Shown here: one piece after another, positions 37,545 through 46,790 of the stretch
How the letters are laid out: every line of letters starts with the position of its first letter
Position numbering within the stretch: the first letter of the stretch is position 1
Origin: Paracoccaceae bacterium
Lineage (GTDB): Bacteria > Pseudomonadota > Alphaproteobacteria > Rhodobacterales > Rhodobacteraceae
Direction: 5' to 3'
Length of the DNA: 64,000 bases
Assembly (NCBI GenBank): GCA_007116575.1
Contig: SKIF01000039.1
Location: 1-64,000, forward strand
The notes under the pieces: generated by a model
What the model saw: the letters and a program-made list of their open reading frames with translations, nothing else
Told to the model about the DNA's origin: nothing
Database searches by the model: none
Position numbers and translations under genes: made by a program

Positions 37545-38686
37545 CCCATTTGCACACGACCATCGACAGTGATGCCCTGCGCGACAAGCGCCGCGCGGCC
37601 TGGGCCGGGGTGGTACTGAACGGCCCGCTTTCGGTGGCCAAGATCATTGCCGGTTTGGTGGCCAATAGTCAGGCGCTGGTGGCGGACGGGGTGCATTCGC
37701 TCTCTGATCTGGCCTCTGACGCGGCAGTGATCTGGGCGCTGAAGCATTCGCACCGCCCGCCCGACAGCGAACATCCCTTCGGGCATGGCCGCTTTGAAAC
37801 TTTGGCCACGCTGGCCATTGCCGCCATGTTGGCGCTGGCGGCTTTCGGCATCTTGATCGATGCGGGGGCGCGGCTGATCGACCCGCCGGACACAGCGCCG
37901 GGGGCGCTGGCGCTGTGGGTCGCGGCGCTGTCCATCGCGCTGAAAGAGGGGCTGTACCATTACACCAAGGCGGTGGCGAAACGCACCGGATCGGCGATGA
38001 TGGCCGCCAATGCCTGGCATCACCGCTCGGACGCCGTGACATCGGTGGTGGCGCTGGCAGGGATTGGCGCGGCGATGCTGGGCGCGCCCTGGGCCGATGC
38101 GCTTGGGGCAGGCATCATCGCGCTGATGCTGGGGCGCGTGGCGTGGCATTACGGCCTCCCGGCGATCAGCGAGTTGGTTGATACTGCCCCGCCCGAGGAA
38201 ATGGCGCAACAGATCATGACTGCGCTGATGGCAACGCCGGGGGTGCGCGACGCCCATGAGCTGCGCCTGCGCCAGTTGGGCGGCAGCATTCAGGCCGATG
38301 TGCATATCACGCTCGACCCGGCGATGACATTGTCAGAGGCCCACCGGCTGTGCGAGGCGGCACGCGCCCATGTGCTGGAGACGCTGCCCGATATGGCCGA
38401 GATCATCATCCACCCCGAACCCGACGGCCATGCAGACGGGCCAGCCGCCCATGACGCCGCGCTGCGCCCGGAACTGGCGCAGGTGGTGCGCGAGTGCCTT
38501 GACGGGGTGGTGGCGGCGGACACGATCCGCCATTTACGGTTGGATTACCGCGATGACGGGGTGATTGCGGTGGTGGAACTGCGCGCCGCCCCGTCCGAGG
38601 GCGCGCAGCGTAGCGTGGCAAAGCGCGTGCAGAGGACGGGCAGCGATCTGGCAGAGATTCGCCTGCTCTGGGCCGCGCCGTCATGA
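37541..38686 (+). CDS. Cation diffusion facilitator with extended C terminus
   Basis: 381 residues. Six membrane helices in the first 210 residues with metal-site motifs VADGVHSLSDLASD and NAWHHRSDAVTS; then a cytoplasmic ferredoxin-like dimerisation domain, followed by an extra segment (about residues 305-381, LAQVVRECLDGVVAADTIRHLRLDY) that resembles a second, degenerate copy of that domain. CDF proteins export Zn, Fe, Mn or Co by proton exchange; the metal cannot be assigned. Coupled to the MgtE_N-like gene. Confidence 0.88.
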   Translation: MTHLHTTIDSDALRDKRRAAWAGVVLNGPLSVAKIIAGLVANSQALVADGVHSLSDLASDAAVIWALKHSHRPPDSEHPFGHGRFETLATLAIAAMLALAAFGILIDAGARLIDPPDTAPGALALWVAALSIALKEGLYHYTKAVAKRTGSAMMAANAWHHRSDAVTSVVALAGIGAAMLGAPWADALGAGIIALMLGRVAWHYGLPAISELVDTAPPEEMAQQIMTALMATPGVRDAHELRLRQLGGSIQADVHITLDPAMTLSEAHRLCEAARAHVLETLPDMAEIIIHPEPDGHADGPAAHDAALRPELAQVVRECLDGVVAADTIRHLRLDYRDDGVIAVVELRAAPSEGAQRSVAKRVQRTGSDLAEIRLLWAAPS

Positions 38687-38735
38687 GCGTGTTACGCGCG
38701 GGCGTCATGCCTGCCCATTATGGAAAGCCAGCCAC

Positions 38736-39443
38736 ATGCCTGATCTGATCTAACTGCAACCGATCCTGAACCTCTCTGCCGCGCTTCTGTTCGGGGCAGT
38801 GATCGGCATGGAACGGCAATGGCGCCAGCGACTGGCGGGGTTGCGCACGAACACGCTGGTGTCGCTCGGTGCGGCCAGCTTCGTGCTGTTTTCCGCTGCC
38901 TTCCCCGAAGAGATCAGCCCCACCCGGGTTGCCGCGCAGATCGTATCGGGGATCGGGTTTCTGGGCGCGGGTATCATCTTTCGCGAAGGCTTCAATGTGC
39001 GCGGGTTGAACACAGCCGCAACGCTGTGGTGCGCGGCGGCCATCGGGATGCTTGCGGGCGCAGGAGAATTCATGTTGGCGGCGTCGGTCACGGGCGCAGT
39101 GGTCTTTGTCAACCTGGGCCTGCGACCGCTCGCGCGGGTGCTCGACCGCCAGCCGATCCAGACAACGGAACTGACGCGCTACTACGCGGTCGAGATTATC
39201 TGCAGGGGCGCGCAAGAGGCTCATGTTCGCGCGCTGATGTTGCAGGGCTTTTCCGAGAATGGGTTGCACCTGACCGGGCTGGAATCGGAGAATATTGAGG
39301 ATACGGACCGCGTCGAGGTCATGGCCGAGGTCAATGCCGACACCACATCCGACTCGGCGCTGGAACAGATCGTCGGTCGTCTGAGCCTCGAGCCTGCGGT
39401 GACGGCCGCGCGCTGGACGATCCGGGAAACCGGACTTTCCTGA
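38736..39443 (+). pseudogene. mgtC: MgtC-family membrane protein with early in-frame TAA
   Basis: From ATG 38736 the frame reads MPDLI, then TAA at 38751-38753, then continues LQPILNLSAALLFGAVIGMERQWRQRLAGLRTNTLVSLG, the full first helix and signature of MgtC (ERQWRQR.AGLRT). The rest is intact, with four to five helices and a C-terminal ACT-like domain to about 236 residues. Either the gene is broken by one nonsense change or translation restarts at GTG 38799, which would remove the first helix. MgtC proteins affect magnesium homeostasis and ATP synthase or membrane potential. Confidence 0.75.
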
Positions 39444-39502
39444 CCAGTCCAAATTTCTGCCAGTTTTCACTGATATCCACGCGTGCAAGACATGGAGATT
39501 GC

Positions 39503-40414
39503 ATGACTGATTTCAGCATCAATTTCCGATTGCCGCGCGGGTTCGGAACAATTCTGGGCATGGGCAACGACGCCTATAAGCTGATGGTGGCCATCGGGTC
39601 CCTGATCACGACCATTGTCCTTACCATCGGCAAGCTGCTTGTCGGTATCCTGTCGGGTTCGCTCGCGCTGGTTGCCGACGCGTTGCAGGGCCTGATCGAC
39701 ATCATCGTGACGGGTGTCACTGTCGCCGTGGTCAGCCTGTCGGGTCGTGGGTCAGATCCGGGCTGGACCTGCGGGCGCGAGAAACTTGAAGCCTTTGCCG
39801 CGCTGGCCGAGGCCGTGCTTTTGGGTATCATCGCGGTCTTCATCTGGCATCTGGCGGCGCTCAAGCTGTTCGAGGGCACAGCGCCGATGCAACTGGAGGC
39901 ATGGTATCTGGGTGCTGTCGCGCTTGCCGCAATGGCCGATTTCATCCGACATCTGATCGTCAAACGTGCCGCGCGCGCGACGGGCAGCATGGCGCTGGAA
40001 GCGAATGCCGCGCATTTCCTCACGGACTCGCTGGGCACGGTGTTGGTGACCCTGGGGTTCGTTGGCGCATGGTACGGAATGCCTGTTGCCGACACGATTG
40101 CGGCAATCGGAGTTGCTGGCCTTCTCAGCTATACGTCCTACACGGTCGGCCGCCGCGCGCTGGGTATGCTGCTGGACCGGGTCGATCCGCAGCTGTCACT
40201 GGCGGTCCTGGAGGTGATCGAGTCCTTCCCGGAAGTCTCCGACGTCACAAAACTGCGCATCCGCTGTTTGCCGGATCATCATACCGTAGACGTGACGATC
40301 GAGGCCAGACTGCATGATCTGCAGGATATCATACGGCTTGAATCGGACTTGCGGGACAGAATTGAACATGTGATTGGCAAGACCGATCTTTGCGCGGCTC
40401 TTCGCCCTGTGTGA
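39503..40414 (+). CDS. Cation diffusion facilitator, second copy
   Basis: 303 residues with six helices and CDF metal motifs: VADALQGLIDIIVT in helix 2 and EANAAHFLTDSLGTV in helix 5, and a C-terminal dimerisation domain with LPDHHTVDVTIEARL. It differs clearly from the 37541 paralogue, so the two are not a recent duplication. Placed after mgtC with 59 bases between. Substrate metal unknown. Confidence 0.9.
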   Translation: MTDFSINFRLPRGFGTILGMGNDAYKLMVAIGSLITTIVLTIGKLLVGILSGSLALVADALQGLIDIIVTGVTVAVVSLSGRGSDPGWTCGREKLEAFAALAEAVLLGIIAVFIWHLAALKLFEGTAPMQLEAWYLGAVALAAMADFIRHLIVKRAARATGSMALEANAAHFLTDSLGTVLVTLGFVGAWYGMPVADTIAAIGVAGLLSYTSYTVGRRALGMLLDRVDPQLSLAVLEVIESFPEVSDVTKLRIRCLPDHHTVDVTIEARLHDLQDIIRLESDLRDRIEHVIGKTDLCAALRPV

Positions 40415-40736
40415 CAGTTGTTTCCCGAGCCAAGAGGCAAAGAAACACCCAGCGCCGGCTATCAGAAGGCCGCAAAGATGCCGCGGGCACATGACTTGCC
40501 TCGGGCGATAGCGACTTCAGCATCCCGCTGAGAAGAAGGGTGTTCGGGCAGGCGGTGGCCGGGAATTGCCGGATATCAGGCGCGCTGTTCCTCGACTCGG
40601 CCCTCTCCCGGTTCACAGGGGGCATGTTCAGTTGTATGGATGGTGAAACAGCCGACGTTCCATTCAGGACCAGACGGAGACCTCTGCCATACTTGAACCT
40701 GGACGCATAACGCGCAGGCTGGAAGGCGTTGCACCT
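40415..40736. other. Intergenic region before the lipid export block
   Basis: 322 bases with no supported gene. It should carry the promoter for the 40737-44712 operon. GGAAGG at its right end serves the TTG start of the next gene. No clear hairpin or operator is evident. Confidence 0.4.
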
Positions 40737-41675
40737 TTGCAGGCACTGCTGGTCATCGCTGTTGCTCTGGCGCTGGGCTATGCGACCACGCTGCTGCCAT
40801 GGCGCGACATTCTGACGGCGCTGCGGTCCACCGACCCCTTGTTGCTGGGGCTTGCGGCAGCGCTTCAGTTGGGCGTGATTCCGTTCTGGGTCTGGCAGTG
40901 GGGTCTCATCGCCTCGGCTCTGACCTCAGTCCGGTGGCGCGGAATCATGGCGGCGGTTGCTTTGTCTATTGGTGCCAAGGTCTCTATGTCGGGGCTTGCA
41001 GGCGTGTCCGCAGGTGTGCTGGCGCTGAAATCGCATGGCGGGCTGACATATTCCCAGGCAGGCGCACTCATGTCGCTGGACCAGTTCTTCGCGCTGGCCA
41101 CCAAGCTTCTGGTCCTGCTACTCGCGCTGATGCTCGCGCCGCTGCCCCGCGCGATTCATCTTGTCGCGTTGTCGCTGCTCGTGCTTGGGGTTGTCATGGT
41201 GGTGGCCCTTGTCTTTGCACGGCACACGCAGGGGCATCTGGACGCTTTGGCGTCGCGCTACGCGGGGATGATGTCGCGTCTGATATCACAGGTTGCGATC
41301 TTCCTGCGGGATGCGGCCAGGGTCGGCACGGCTCGTGTCGTTCTTGGCGGGCTGGGACTTGCTGTCGTGAAGCGCGCGTTCGAGATTGCGGCGGCACTTG
41401 CCGTGCTTGTTGCCTGCGGTCTCGCGCCCGATCCGGTCGCGGCCTTGCTCGTGGTGGCGGCTGTGAGTGTGACAACGCTCGTCCCGGTCATGCCCGCAAA
41501 TCTCGGAACACACCCTGCCGGCGTTTTCGCGGCACTGGTGCTTGTCGGGGCACCCGCCGACCTCGCGCTCGCGGCCGGGTTGCTGCATCATGCGGTCGTG
41601 TTGGCAACCTCGATCGCCGTAGCTCTACTCGGGATCGTGGCAACCGGTGCGCGAAGCCGCGCGCCATCGCGATAG
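40737..41675 (+). CDS. Lysylphosphatidylglycerol-synthase-TM/UPF0104-like membrane protein
   Basis: 312 residues, about eight membrane helices. The pattern of helices, KVSMSGLAGVSAGVLALKSHGG and the late TTLVPVMPANLGTHPAGVFAAL segment fit the UPF0104/LPG-synthase membrane family, some of which flip or handle lipids. No ATG is available at the N terminus; TTG 40737 has GGAAGG at a proper distance and is chosen. It precedes LptB/F/G-like genes with eight bases to the next start, suggesting one operon for lipid handling. Function is inferred only. Confidence 0.7.
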   Translation: MQALLVIAVALALGYATTLLPWRDILTALRSTDPLLLGLAAALQLGVIPFWVWQWGLIASALTSVRWRGIMAAVALSIGAKVSMSGLAGVSAGVLALKSHGGLTYSQAGALMSLDQFFALATKLLVLLLALMLAPLPRAIHLVALSLLVLGVVMVVALVFARHTQGHLDALASRYAGMMSRLISQVAIFLRDAARVGTARVVLGGLGLAVVKRAFEIAAALAVLVACGLAPDPVAALLVVAAVSVTTLVPVMPANLGTHPAGVFAALVLVGAPADLALAAGLLHHAVVLATSIAVALLGIVATGARSRAPSR

Positions 41676-41683
41676 GCAGGCCA

Positions 41684-42430
41684 ATGGACTCTCTCGCTTC
41701 CCGCGCAGTGACAGGTTTGCAGGTGACGGACATGTCCAAGCGTTTCGACGGGCGGGAGGCATTGAGCCGGGTGTCTTTCACCCTTGCCCGGGGCGAGATC
41801 GCGGCACTGATAGGGCCCAACGGATCAGGCAAGACGACGCTCTACAACATACTCACCGCGCTGGAGCAGCCCGACTCGGGTGTGATCGTGCTTGACGGAC
41901 AGGATATCACCCGGCTGCCTGGCTTCGGGCGGGGGCGGCTGGGACTGGGCTACCTGCCTCAGGCACCCTCGGTGTTTCGTGGCCTGAATGTGCGTGACAA
42001 TCTCGCACTGGTGCTCGAGCCCAGACTGCCTGGCCGGAGGCAGCGCGCCGCGCGACTGCGGACACTTCTGGAGCAGTTCGAGTTGACCGAGCTGTCCGAG
42101 GCCATGCCGTCGGCCCTTTCAGGGGGGCAGGTCCGGCGGTGCGAGATCGCCCGCGCGCTCGCCTCGGAGCCGCGCTATCTGTTGCTCGACGAGCCTTTCG
42201 TCGGGCTTGATCCGATAAGGATCGCGGATCTTTCTCGGATGCTTGTCAGGCTCGCGCGCAGTGGTATCGGCATTCTGTTGACCGACCATAATATCCGGGC
42301 GGCGCTTGCGATTGCGGATCGAGTCATCGTGCTTTCAAACGGGACGATCCTCGGTCATGGATCCCCCGAAAGCGTGCTTGCCGATGCCGGGTTACGCAGC
42401 GCGTTCCTCGCTCCGGATTTTGCTCTGTGA
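41684..42430 (+). CDS. LptB-like ABC transporter ATPase
   Basis: 248 residues. Walker A IGPNGSGKTTLYN, Q-loop in LGYLPQAPSVFRGLNVRDNL, signature LSGGQVRRCEIARALA, Walker B YLLLDEPFVGLDP and switch LLTDHNIR. The Q-loop and the DHN switch closely resemble LptB, the motor that pulls lipopolysaccharide out of the inner membrane. GTGA overlap with the downstream LptF-like gene shows that the partners are made together. Canonical lptB usually sits with lptA/lptC and rpoN, so this may be a second, dedicated copy. Confidence 0.85.
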   Translation: MDSLASRAVTGLQVTDMSKRFDGREALSRVSFTLARGEIAALIGPNGSGKTTLYNILTALEQPDSGVIVLDGQDITRLPGFGRGRLGLGYLPQAPSVFRGLNVRDNLALVLEPRLPGRRQRAARLRTLLEQFELTELSEAMPSALSGGQVRRCEIARALASEPRYLLLDEPFVGLDPIRIADLSRMLVRLARSGIGILLTDHNIRAALAIADRVIVLSNGTILGHGSPESVLADAGLRSAFLAPDFAL

Positions 42431-43578
42431 ACGGGGTAACGCAGATGCGGCACTGGCATTTCCCCCGGATCTACCTGCACAGTGTGCTTCGCCAGATTGG
42501 GGCGCTTCTGTTGCTGGTCGTCATCGGAATCGAAGCGCTGTTCATCTCGGACAAGATCCTGACCAACCTTTTGTTCGTCGCTCTGGAAAACGGACTTGGG
42601 CCAGGGTTTCTGGCAAGAAGTTCGCTGCTGGCGTTACCCGAGATCCTGTTTCTCGGGCTGCCGCTGGGTGTTGCGATTGCCGTCTATGTTGTGCTGCTTC
42701 AGCGGCGCGAGGCCGGTGATTTCGTGATCCTTGCACAGGTGGGGCTATCGCCGGTGCAGATTGTGACGTTATGTGTGGCTCTTGGCGCAATCAGCTTTCT
42801 GCTTGCGATGGCAAGCAGCGGTTTCATCCGCCCCCATGCCGAGCACCAGTTGCACAAGAGCTTGCACGAGGCGCGGTATGTCGCTTTTGCCACGGGTCAG
42901 ACCGGTGCCCGGAACGTCATTCAGCTCAACGAAACGACCTTTGTCTTTCACCAGACACCGGGCAAGGACACCGATGTGCGGGTGTTCATCCACCGCCCTG
43001 CTGCCGATGGAGAGGAACAGGTTGTCACTGCGCGCGATTCCCGGGTTCTGTTCCGCACGGAACAGACCGATGGCATCGTGACTCTGTCCGATGCCGAGAT
43101 TCATGATTTCTTGGTTGGCGACCAAATCGAAATGCAGCGCAAAATCCTGTCCGGAGCGGTCAACTTCAGCGCTGAGACATTAATCATTCCCGCCTTTCGC
43201 GACCGATTGTCACATCTTCCGTCCATGACCCTTACCGAGTTATTGGGCCCCCAAGGCCGCGACAGCCCTGCCGCGCGGGAAGCCGTGCTACGTATCTTGA
43301 TGGCCGCCGTGGTCGCATTTCTTGCGCCCGCCCTTGCCGCCCTCGCAATGGCTCTGACCCGTGGTGCCTTTGTCCTGCTGGCCGGGCCAGGCGCTGTCGC
43401 CGCGATTTTCGCGGCCGGTTTCTCGGTCGAACCGCTTGCCCGTCTGTTGTCCCGAATGGACATCGTTCAAGCTGTTGCGGTTGGGCTTGCAGGCGGTCTG
43501 CTGATCTGCTTTGCAGTGGTGGTCTTGACTTTGCGTGCGGGCAATTCCCTAATGATACCGGCACAGTTGCGGGTCTGA
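42427..43578 (+). CDS. LptF/YjgP-type exporter permease
   Basis: 383 residues of the LptF_LptG (YjgP/YjgQ) family: three N-terminal helices (YLHSVLRQIGALLLLVV; LALPEILFLGLPLGVAIAVY), a periplasmic beta-jellyroll of about 170 residues (VIQLNETTFVFHQTPGKD...), and three C-terminal helices. It would pair with the next gene and the LptB-like ATPase. The start is GTG 42427, overlapping the ATPase stop; ATG 42445 is the alternative. The usual chromosomal neighbours of lptF (leucyl aminopeptidase, lptD, surA) are absent. Confidence 0.85.
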   Translation: MNGVTQMRHWHFPRIYLHSVLRQIGALLLLVVIGIEALFISDKILTNLLFVALENGLGPGFLARSSLLALPEILFLGLPLGVAIAVYVVLLQRREAGDFVILAQVGLSPVQIVTLCVALGAISFLLAMASSGFIRPHAEHQLHKSLHEARYVAFATGQTGARNVIQLNETTFVFHQTPGKDTDVRVFIHRPAADGEEQVVTARDSRVLFRTEQTDGIVTLSDAEIHDFLVGDQIEMQRKILSGAVNFSAETLIIPAFRDRLSHLPSMTLTELLGPQGRDSPAAREAVLRILMAAVVAFLAPALAALAMALTRGAFVLLAGPGAVAAIFAAGFSVEPLARLLSRMDIVQAVAVGLAGGLLICFAVVVLTLRAGNSLMIPAQLRV

Positions 43579-43593
43579 ACAGGGGAGCCGGCT

Positions 43594-44712
43594 CTGGCGA
43601 TACTCGGTCTCGAAACCCGCTATGTCGGGCGGCTGTATCTGATACGCAGCCTGATCATGGTGTTTGTGCTGTCTGCAGGCGTTCTGGCCATCGACATCGC
43701 AGTGAATTTCGACACGGTGACGGCGGCGGCGGGGCCGGATGTCCTGGGCCAAACAGGGGGCCGGATCGCCTTTTATCTGATGCTGCGCTTCACCTACAAC
43801 CTGCCTGCGATCATCCCGCTTGCAGGCGGGATCGGCATTATCTGGTCCGAATGGACGCTGGCGCGTGGGTATGAACGCGCCATGATCACCAGTACCGGTC
43901 GTGCGACTCTGGTTTCCCTGTTTCCGGCGTTGCTTTTGGGACTGGTGCTCGGGGCGGTTCAGGTTGCTTCGCTGGCGTTCCTGCGCCCGCTCTCGGTCGA
44001 GGCGCAGTCGGTGCACAAGTTTCGGACATGGTATGGACCAAGACTGAGCGGGCTGGAGGCGCAGCAACACTGGATCGCGCTTGACGGGGCTATTGTCCGG
44101 GCGCAGGTCGATTTCGGCAGTGACCCTCCTGCCATGAGCGAGATTACGGTTTTCCGACTGGGGCGGGACAATCGGTTGAAAGAGGTATTCACTGCAGAGC
44201 GCGCGGCATTTGATGGCGCTGTTTTGCGTCTGGAAGCGCCCGAGATATGGCGTTCCGAACCCGCAAACGGTGCGCATCAAGACACGGCAATCGCGCTGCA
44301 CCCGATCTGGCTGCGCAATTTCGAGCTGGAACCACGTTTCTGGACGCAGTCTGACCTTGCACAGGTGGCGTCGGCCAACTTGGGTGTGCCGCAACAGCAT
44401 TTGTACCGGTCGATCCTGCAAAGCCGGTTTGCCGGGCTGGTGCGGCTGGTCGCGATCTGTGTGTTCATCGCGGCGCTGTGTTTCGCGCTGATCCGGCCAC
44501 GTCCGAATATCAGCGTAGGTCTGTGGCTGGGTGGGGCCCTTTACACCCTTCATTTCCTGACCCAGACCCTGACCACATTGGGAAAATATGGCCATCTTGC
44601 CCCGATCCCGGCGTTCTGGATGCTGCCCGGCATTCTGGTCTGTGGTGTCTTCATCTGGCACGCGCGGGCCTTGATCCTGGTCAACCGGATCGTCGCGTCA
44701 AAACCTGATTGA
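43594..44712 (+). CDS. LptG/YjgQ-type exporter permease
   Basis: 372 residues if started at CTG 43594. The open frame before the first ATG (43657) encodes LGLETRYVGRLYLIRSLI, which completes the first helix, and AGGGGAG lies six bases before the CTG, so I favour this rare start. Six helices with a large periplasmic domain between them (VEAQSVHKFRTWYGPRLSG..). Second half-permease of an LptB2FG-like complex. It ends 59 bases before the convergent PAP2-type gene. Confidence 0.82.
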   Translation: MAILGLETRYVGRLYLIRSLIMVFVLSAGVLAIDIAVNFDTVTAAAGPDVLGQTGGRIAFYLMLRFTYNLPAIIPLAGGIGIIWSEWTLARGYERAMITSTGRATLVSLFPALLLGLVLGAVQVASLAFLRPLSVEAQSVHKFRTWYGPRLSGLEAQQHWIALDGAIVRAQVDFGSDPPAMSEITVFRLGRDNRLKEVFTAERAAFDGAVLRLEAPEIWRSEPANGAHQDTAIALHPIWLRNFELEPRFWTQSDLAQVASANLGVPQQHLYRSILQSRFAGLVRLVAICVFIAALCFALIRPRPNISVGLWLGGALYTLHFLTQTLTTLGKYGHLAPIPAFWMLPGILVCGVFIWHARALILVNRIVASKPD

Positions 44713-44771
44713 CAGATTTTGCGTGGCGGCAGCGCGCGCATGTCGTTTGCTGCGATGGACAATCCGCGTGC

Positions 44772-45683
44772 TTAGTGTGCGCGGTCTCTATAGCGGGGCC
44801 AGAGGGTCCACAGGACCACATGGAAAACCGCAATCAGCAGGATCGACACCATTCCGTCGATCAGCCAGTGATGATCAAGATAGACCGAGGCCAGCACCAT
44901 CCAGCCCGACAGGGCCAGCAGCACAGCGCGCCCCGGTAGGGCGGTGCTGCTCCAGGCGGCGAAAAGCGCGGCGACCGGAAAGGCCACATGCAGCGAGGGT
45001 AGCGCCCCAAAGGCCGTTGGCGCGCGGCTGTAGAACTCGGCAAAATAGGTAATCCCGAAGCGTTCATCCAGGCGCGCCAGCCCGGCAGCCGATGGCAGCG
45101 CCTCGGGGTTGATCATGCATCCATGGTCGCGCACATACCAGGGCGGGGCAGACGGCAGGGCCAGCCATAGGACCATGGCCGCCAAGTGTATCAGCGCCAG
45201 CAGCCATAGAAAGCGCCGCATCGTCGGCAGATCGCGAAAATAGAGCAGGACGGCATAGATGACGACAACCGCCCAGAACAGTGTATAGGGCAGGGCAAAG
45301 AACAGATCCGCCGCCGGGCTGTGATGTGGACTGAGCAGATCGGGCGGAGCCAGACCTGTTCCAAAGCTGAAAAGGGTTGCGTCCAGCCGTTGCAATTCGC
45401 ATCCCCAAATCCGCCCCTCGACCACGAAGTAGGGGCGCAGCCAGGGCACAACCTCATGTGCGGCGAGCGCTGCAATCCCCGGTGCACAGGCCAGGAGCAG
45501 ATCTCGGCTGCGATTGGAATGGAGTGCAAGAAAGGTCAGGATCAGAACGATCGGGTAGTGCTCGGCTCGCACCTTGCCGATGACGATCATGGCCAGAAGG
45601 AACCATAGCGGGGCGAGGGCGACGGGCCACCAATGGCCCCAATAGCCCCTGAAATCGCGCCATAGGTTGTTCGGGGCATTCAC
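44772..45683 (-). CDS. PAP2-family membrane enzyme of the AUR1/inositol-phosphotransferase type
   Basis: 303 residues with about six to seven helices. The active-site pieces typical of the PAP2_3/AUR1 branch are clear: PSAPPWY, GALPSLHVAFP and LDHHWLIDGMVS (catalytic histidines and aspartate). In fungi AUR1 moves phosphoinositol from phosphatidylinositol to ceramide; in bacteria relatives act on inositol lipids or serve as lipid phosphatases. The direct operon partner is inositol-phosphate synthase, which supports an inositol-lipid role. GTG start at 45683; only 24 bases follow the upstream ino1 stop. Confidence 0.78.
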   Translation of the reverse strand: MNAPNNLWRDFRGYWGHWWPVALAPLWFLLAMIVIGKVRAEHYPIVLILTFLALHSNRSRDLLLACAPGIAALAAHEVVPWLRPYFVVEGRIWGCELQRLDATLFSFGTGLAPPDLLSPHHSPAADLFFALPYTLFWAVVVIYAVLLYFRDLPTMRRFLWLLALIHLAAMVLWLALPSAPPWYVRDHGCMINPEALPSAAGLARLDERFGITYFAEFYSRAPTAFGALPSLHVAFPVAALFAAWSSTALPGRAVLLALSGWMVLASVYLDHHWLIDGMVSILLIAVFHVVLWTLWPRYRDRAH

Positions 45684-45707
45684 CGCGATAGACCCTCCGC
45701 GCCGCGA

Positions 45708-46790
45708 TCAGAGTGTGGTTCCGGCCAGATAGGCTTCAAGCGCGGCACGCGCGACGGCATCCTCACGCGGCACGGGGGGCGATTTCATGTAGTACCCGCA
45801 AGCCGGATCAATCGGCCCCGCATCGCCGCGGTCGAGTGCGAGACGCGCGCAGCGGATGGCATCGAGAACCACACCGGCAGAATTGGGCGAGTCCCAGACC
45901 TCGAGCTTCACTTCGATTGCCAGCGGGGCACCGCCGATGCCTGTCCCTTCCAACCGGATATGTGCCCATTTGCGATCTTGCAGCCAGGGCACATGGTCGC
46001 TGGGGCCGACATGGACATCGTCGGCGGGTAGTTGTGTTTCCAGCAGGCTTGTCACGGCTCGGGTCTTGGATTGCTTCTTGGTATTCAGACGCTTGCGCTC
46101 GAGCATGTTCTGAAAGTCGGCATTGCCGCCGAAATTGAGCTGATAGGTATGGGTCAATGATATGCCGCGCTCGCGCATGAGCTGTACCAGCGTCCGGTGC
46201 AGGATGGTCGCGCCAAGCTGGCTCTTGATATCATCGCCGATTATGGGCAGGCCTGCCTCGCTGAACCGCGCTGCCCAACCCGCGTCCGAGGCTGCAAAGA
46301 CGGGGATGCAATTCACTACGGCACAGCCAGCGGACAGGGCTGCTTCCAGATAGTGCGCCGTCGCCTGCCCGGACCCGACCGGCAAGAGGTTCACAAGAAT
46401 CTGCGCTCCAGTCTGTCGCAGGACCTGCTCAACATCCACGGGCGGCAGATCCGATTCGGGCACCACATCCTTCAGGTACTCGCCGATCCCGTCCAGTGTC
46501 GGGCCGCGCTCGACAATCACCCCGGTCGGGGATGGTTGGGCGAAGCGGTAGGTATTGTTCGGTGCGCAGAAGATTGCCTCAGCCAAATCGGTGCCAACTT
46601 TCTGAGCATGCACATCGAATGCGGCGACCACTTCGATATCGCCAACCCCATAGCCACAAATATCGGCATAGATCAGACCGGTTGGCAGCGGCCCTGTTAT
46701 CTCGCCCCCATAAAATGCCAAAGACTGAACCAGAGAACTGGCACAGTTTCCCACGCCAACAACAGCGATCCTGACCGGATTTGACGGCAT
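45708..46790 (-). CDS. ino1: Myo-inositol-1(3)-phosphate synthase
   Basis: 360 residues, the short form known from actinobacteria and some proteobacteria. Converts glucose 6-phosphate to inositol phosphate with NAD. The NAD-binding N terminus VAVVGVGNCASSLVQ (here IAVVGVGNCASSLV), LVNLLPVGSGQATAHY, the GDDIKSQLGATILHR catalytic region and NFGGNADFQNMLE with KRLNTKKQSKTRAV are diagnostic. It heads a leftward pair with the AUR1-like gene and diverges from the GNAT-ACP operon. It makes the head group precursor for inositol lipids or solutes. Confidence 0.94.
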   Translation of the reverse strand: MPSNPVRIAVVGVGNCASSLVQSLAFYGGEITGPLPTGLIYADICGYGVGDIEVVAAFDVHAQKVGTDLAEAIFCAPNNTYRFAQPSPTGVIVERGPTLDGIGEYLKDVVPESDLPPVDVEQVLRQTGAQILVNLLPVGSGQATAHYLEAALSAGCAVVNCIPVFAASDAGWAARFSEAGLPIIGDDIKSQLGATILHRTLVQLMRERGISLTHTYQLNFGGNADFQNMLERKRLNTKKQSKTRAVTSLLETQLPADDVHVGPSDHVPWLQDRKWAHIRLEGTGIGGAPLAIEVKLEVWDSPNSAGVVLDAIRCARLALDRGDAGPIDPACGYYMKSPPVPREDAVARAALEAYLAGTTL

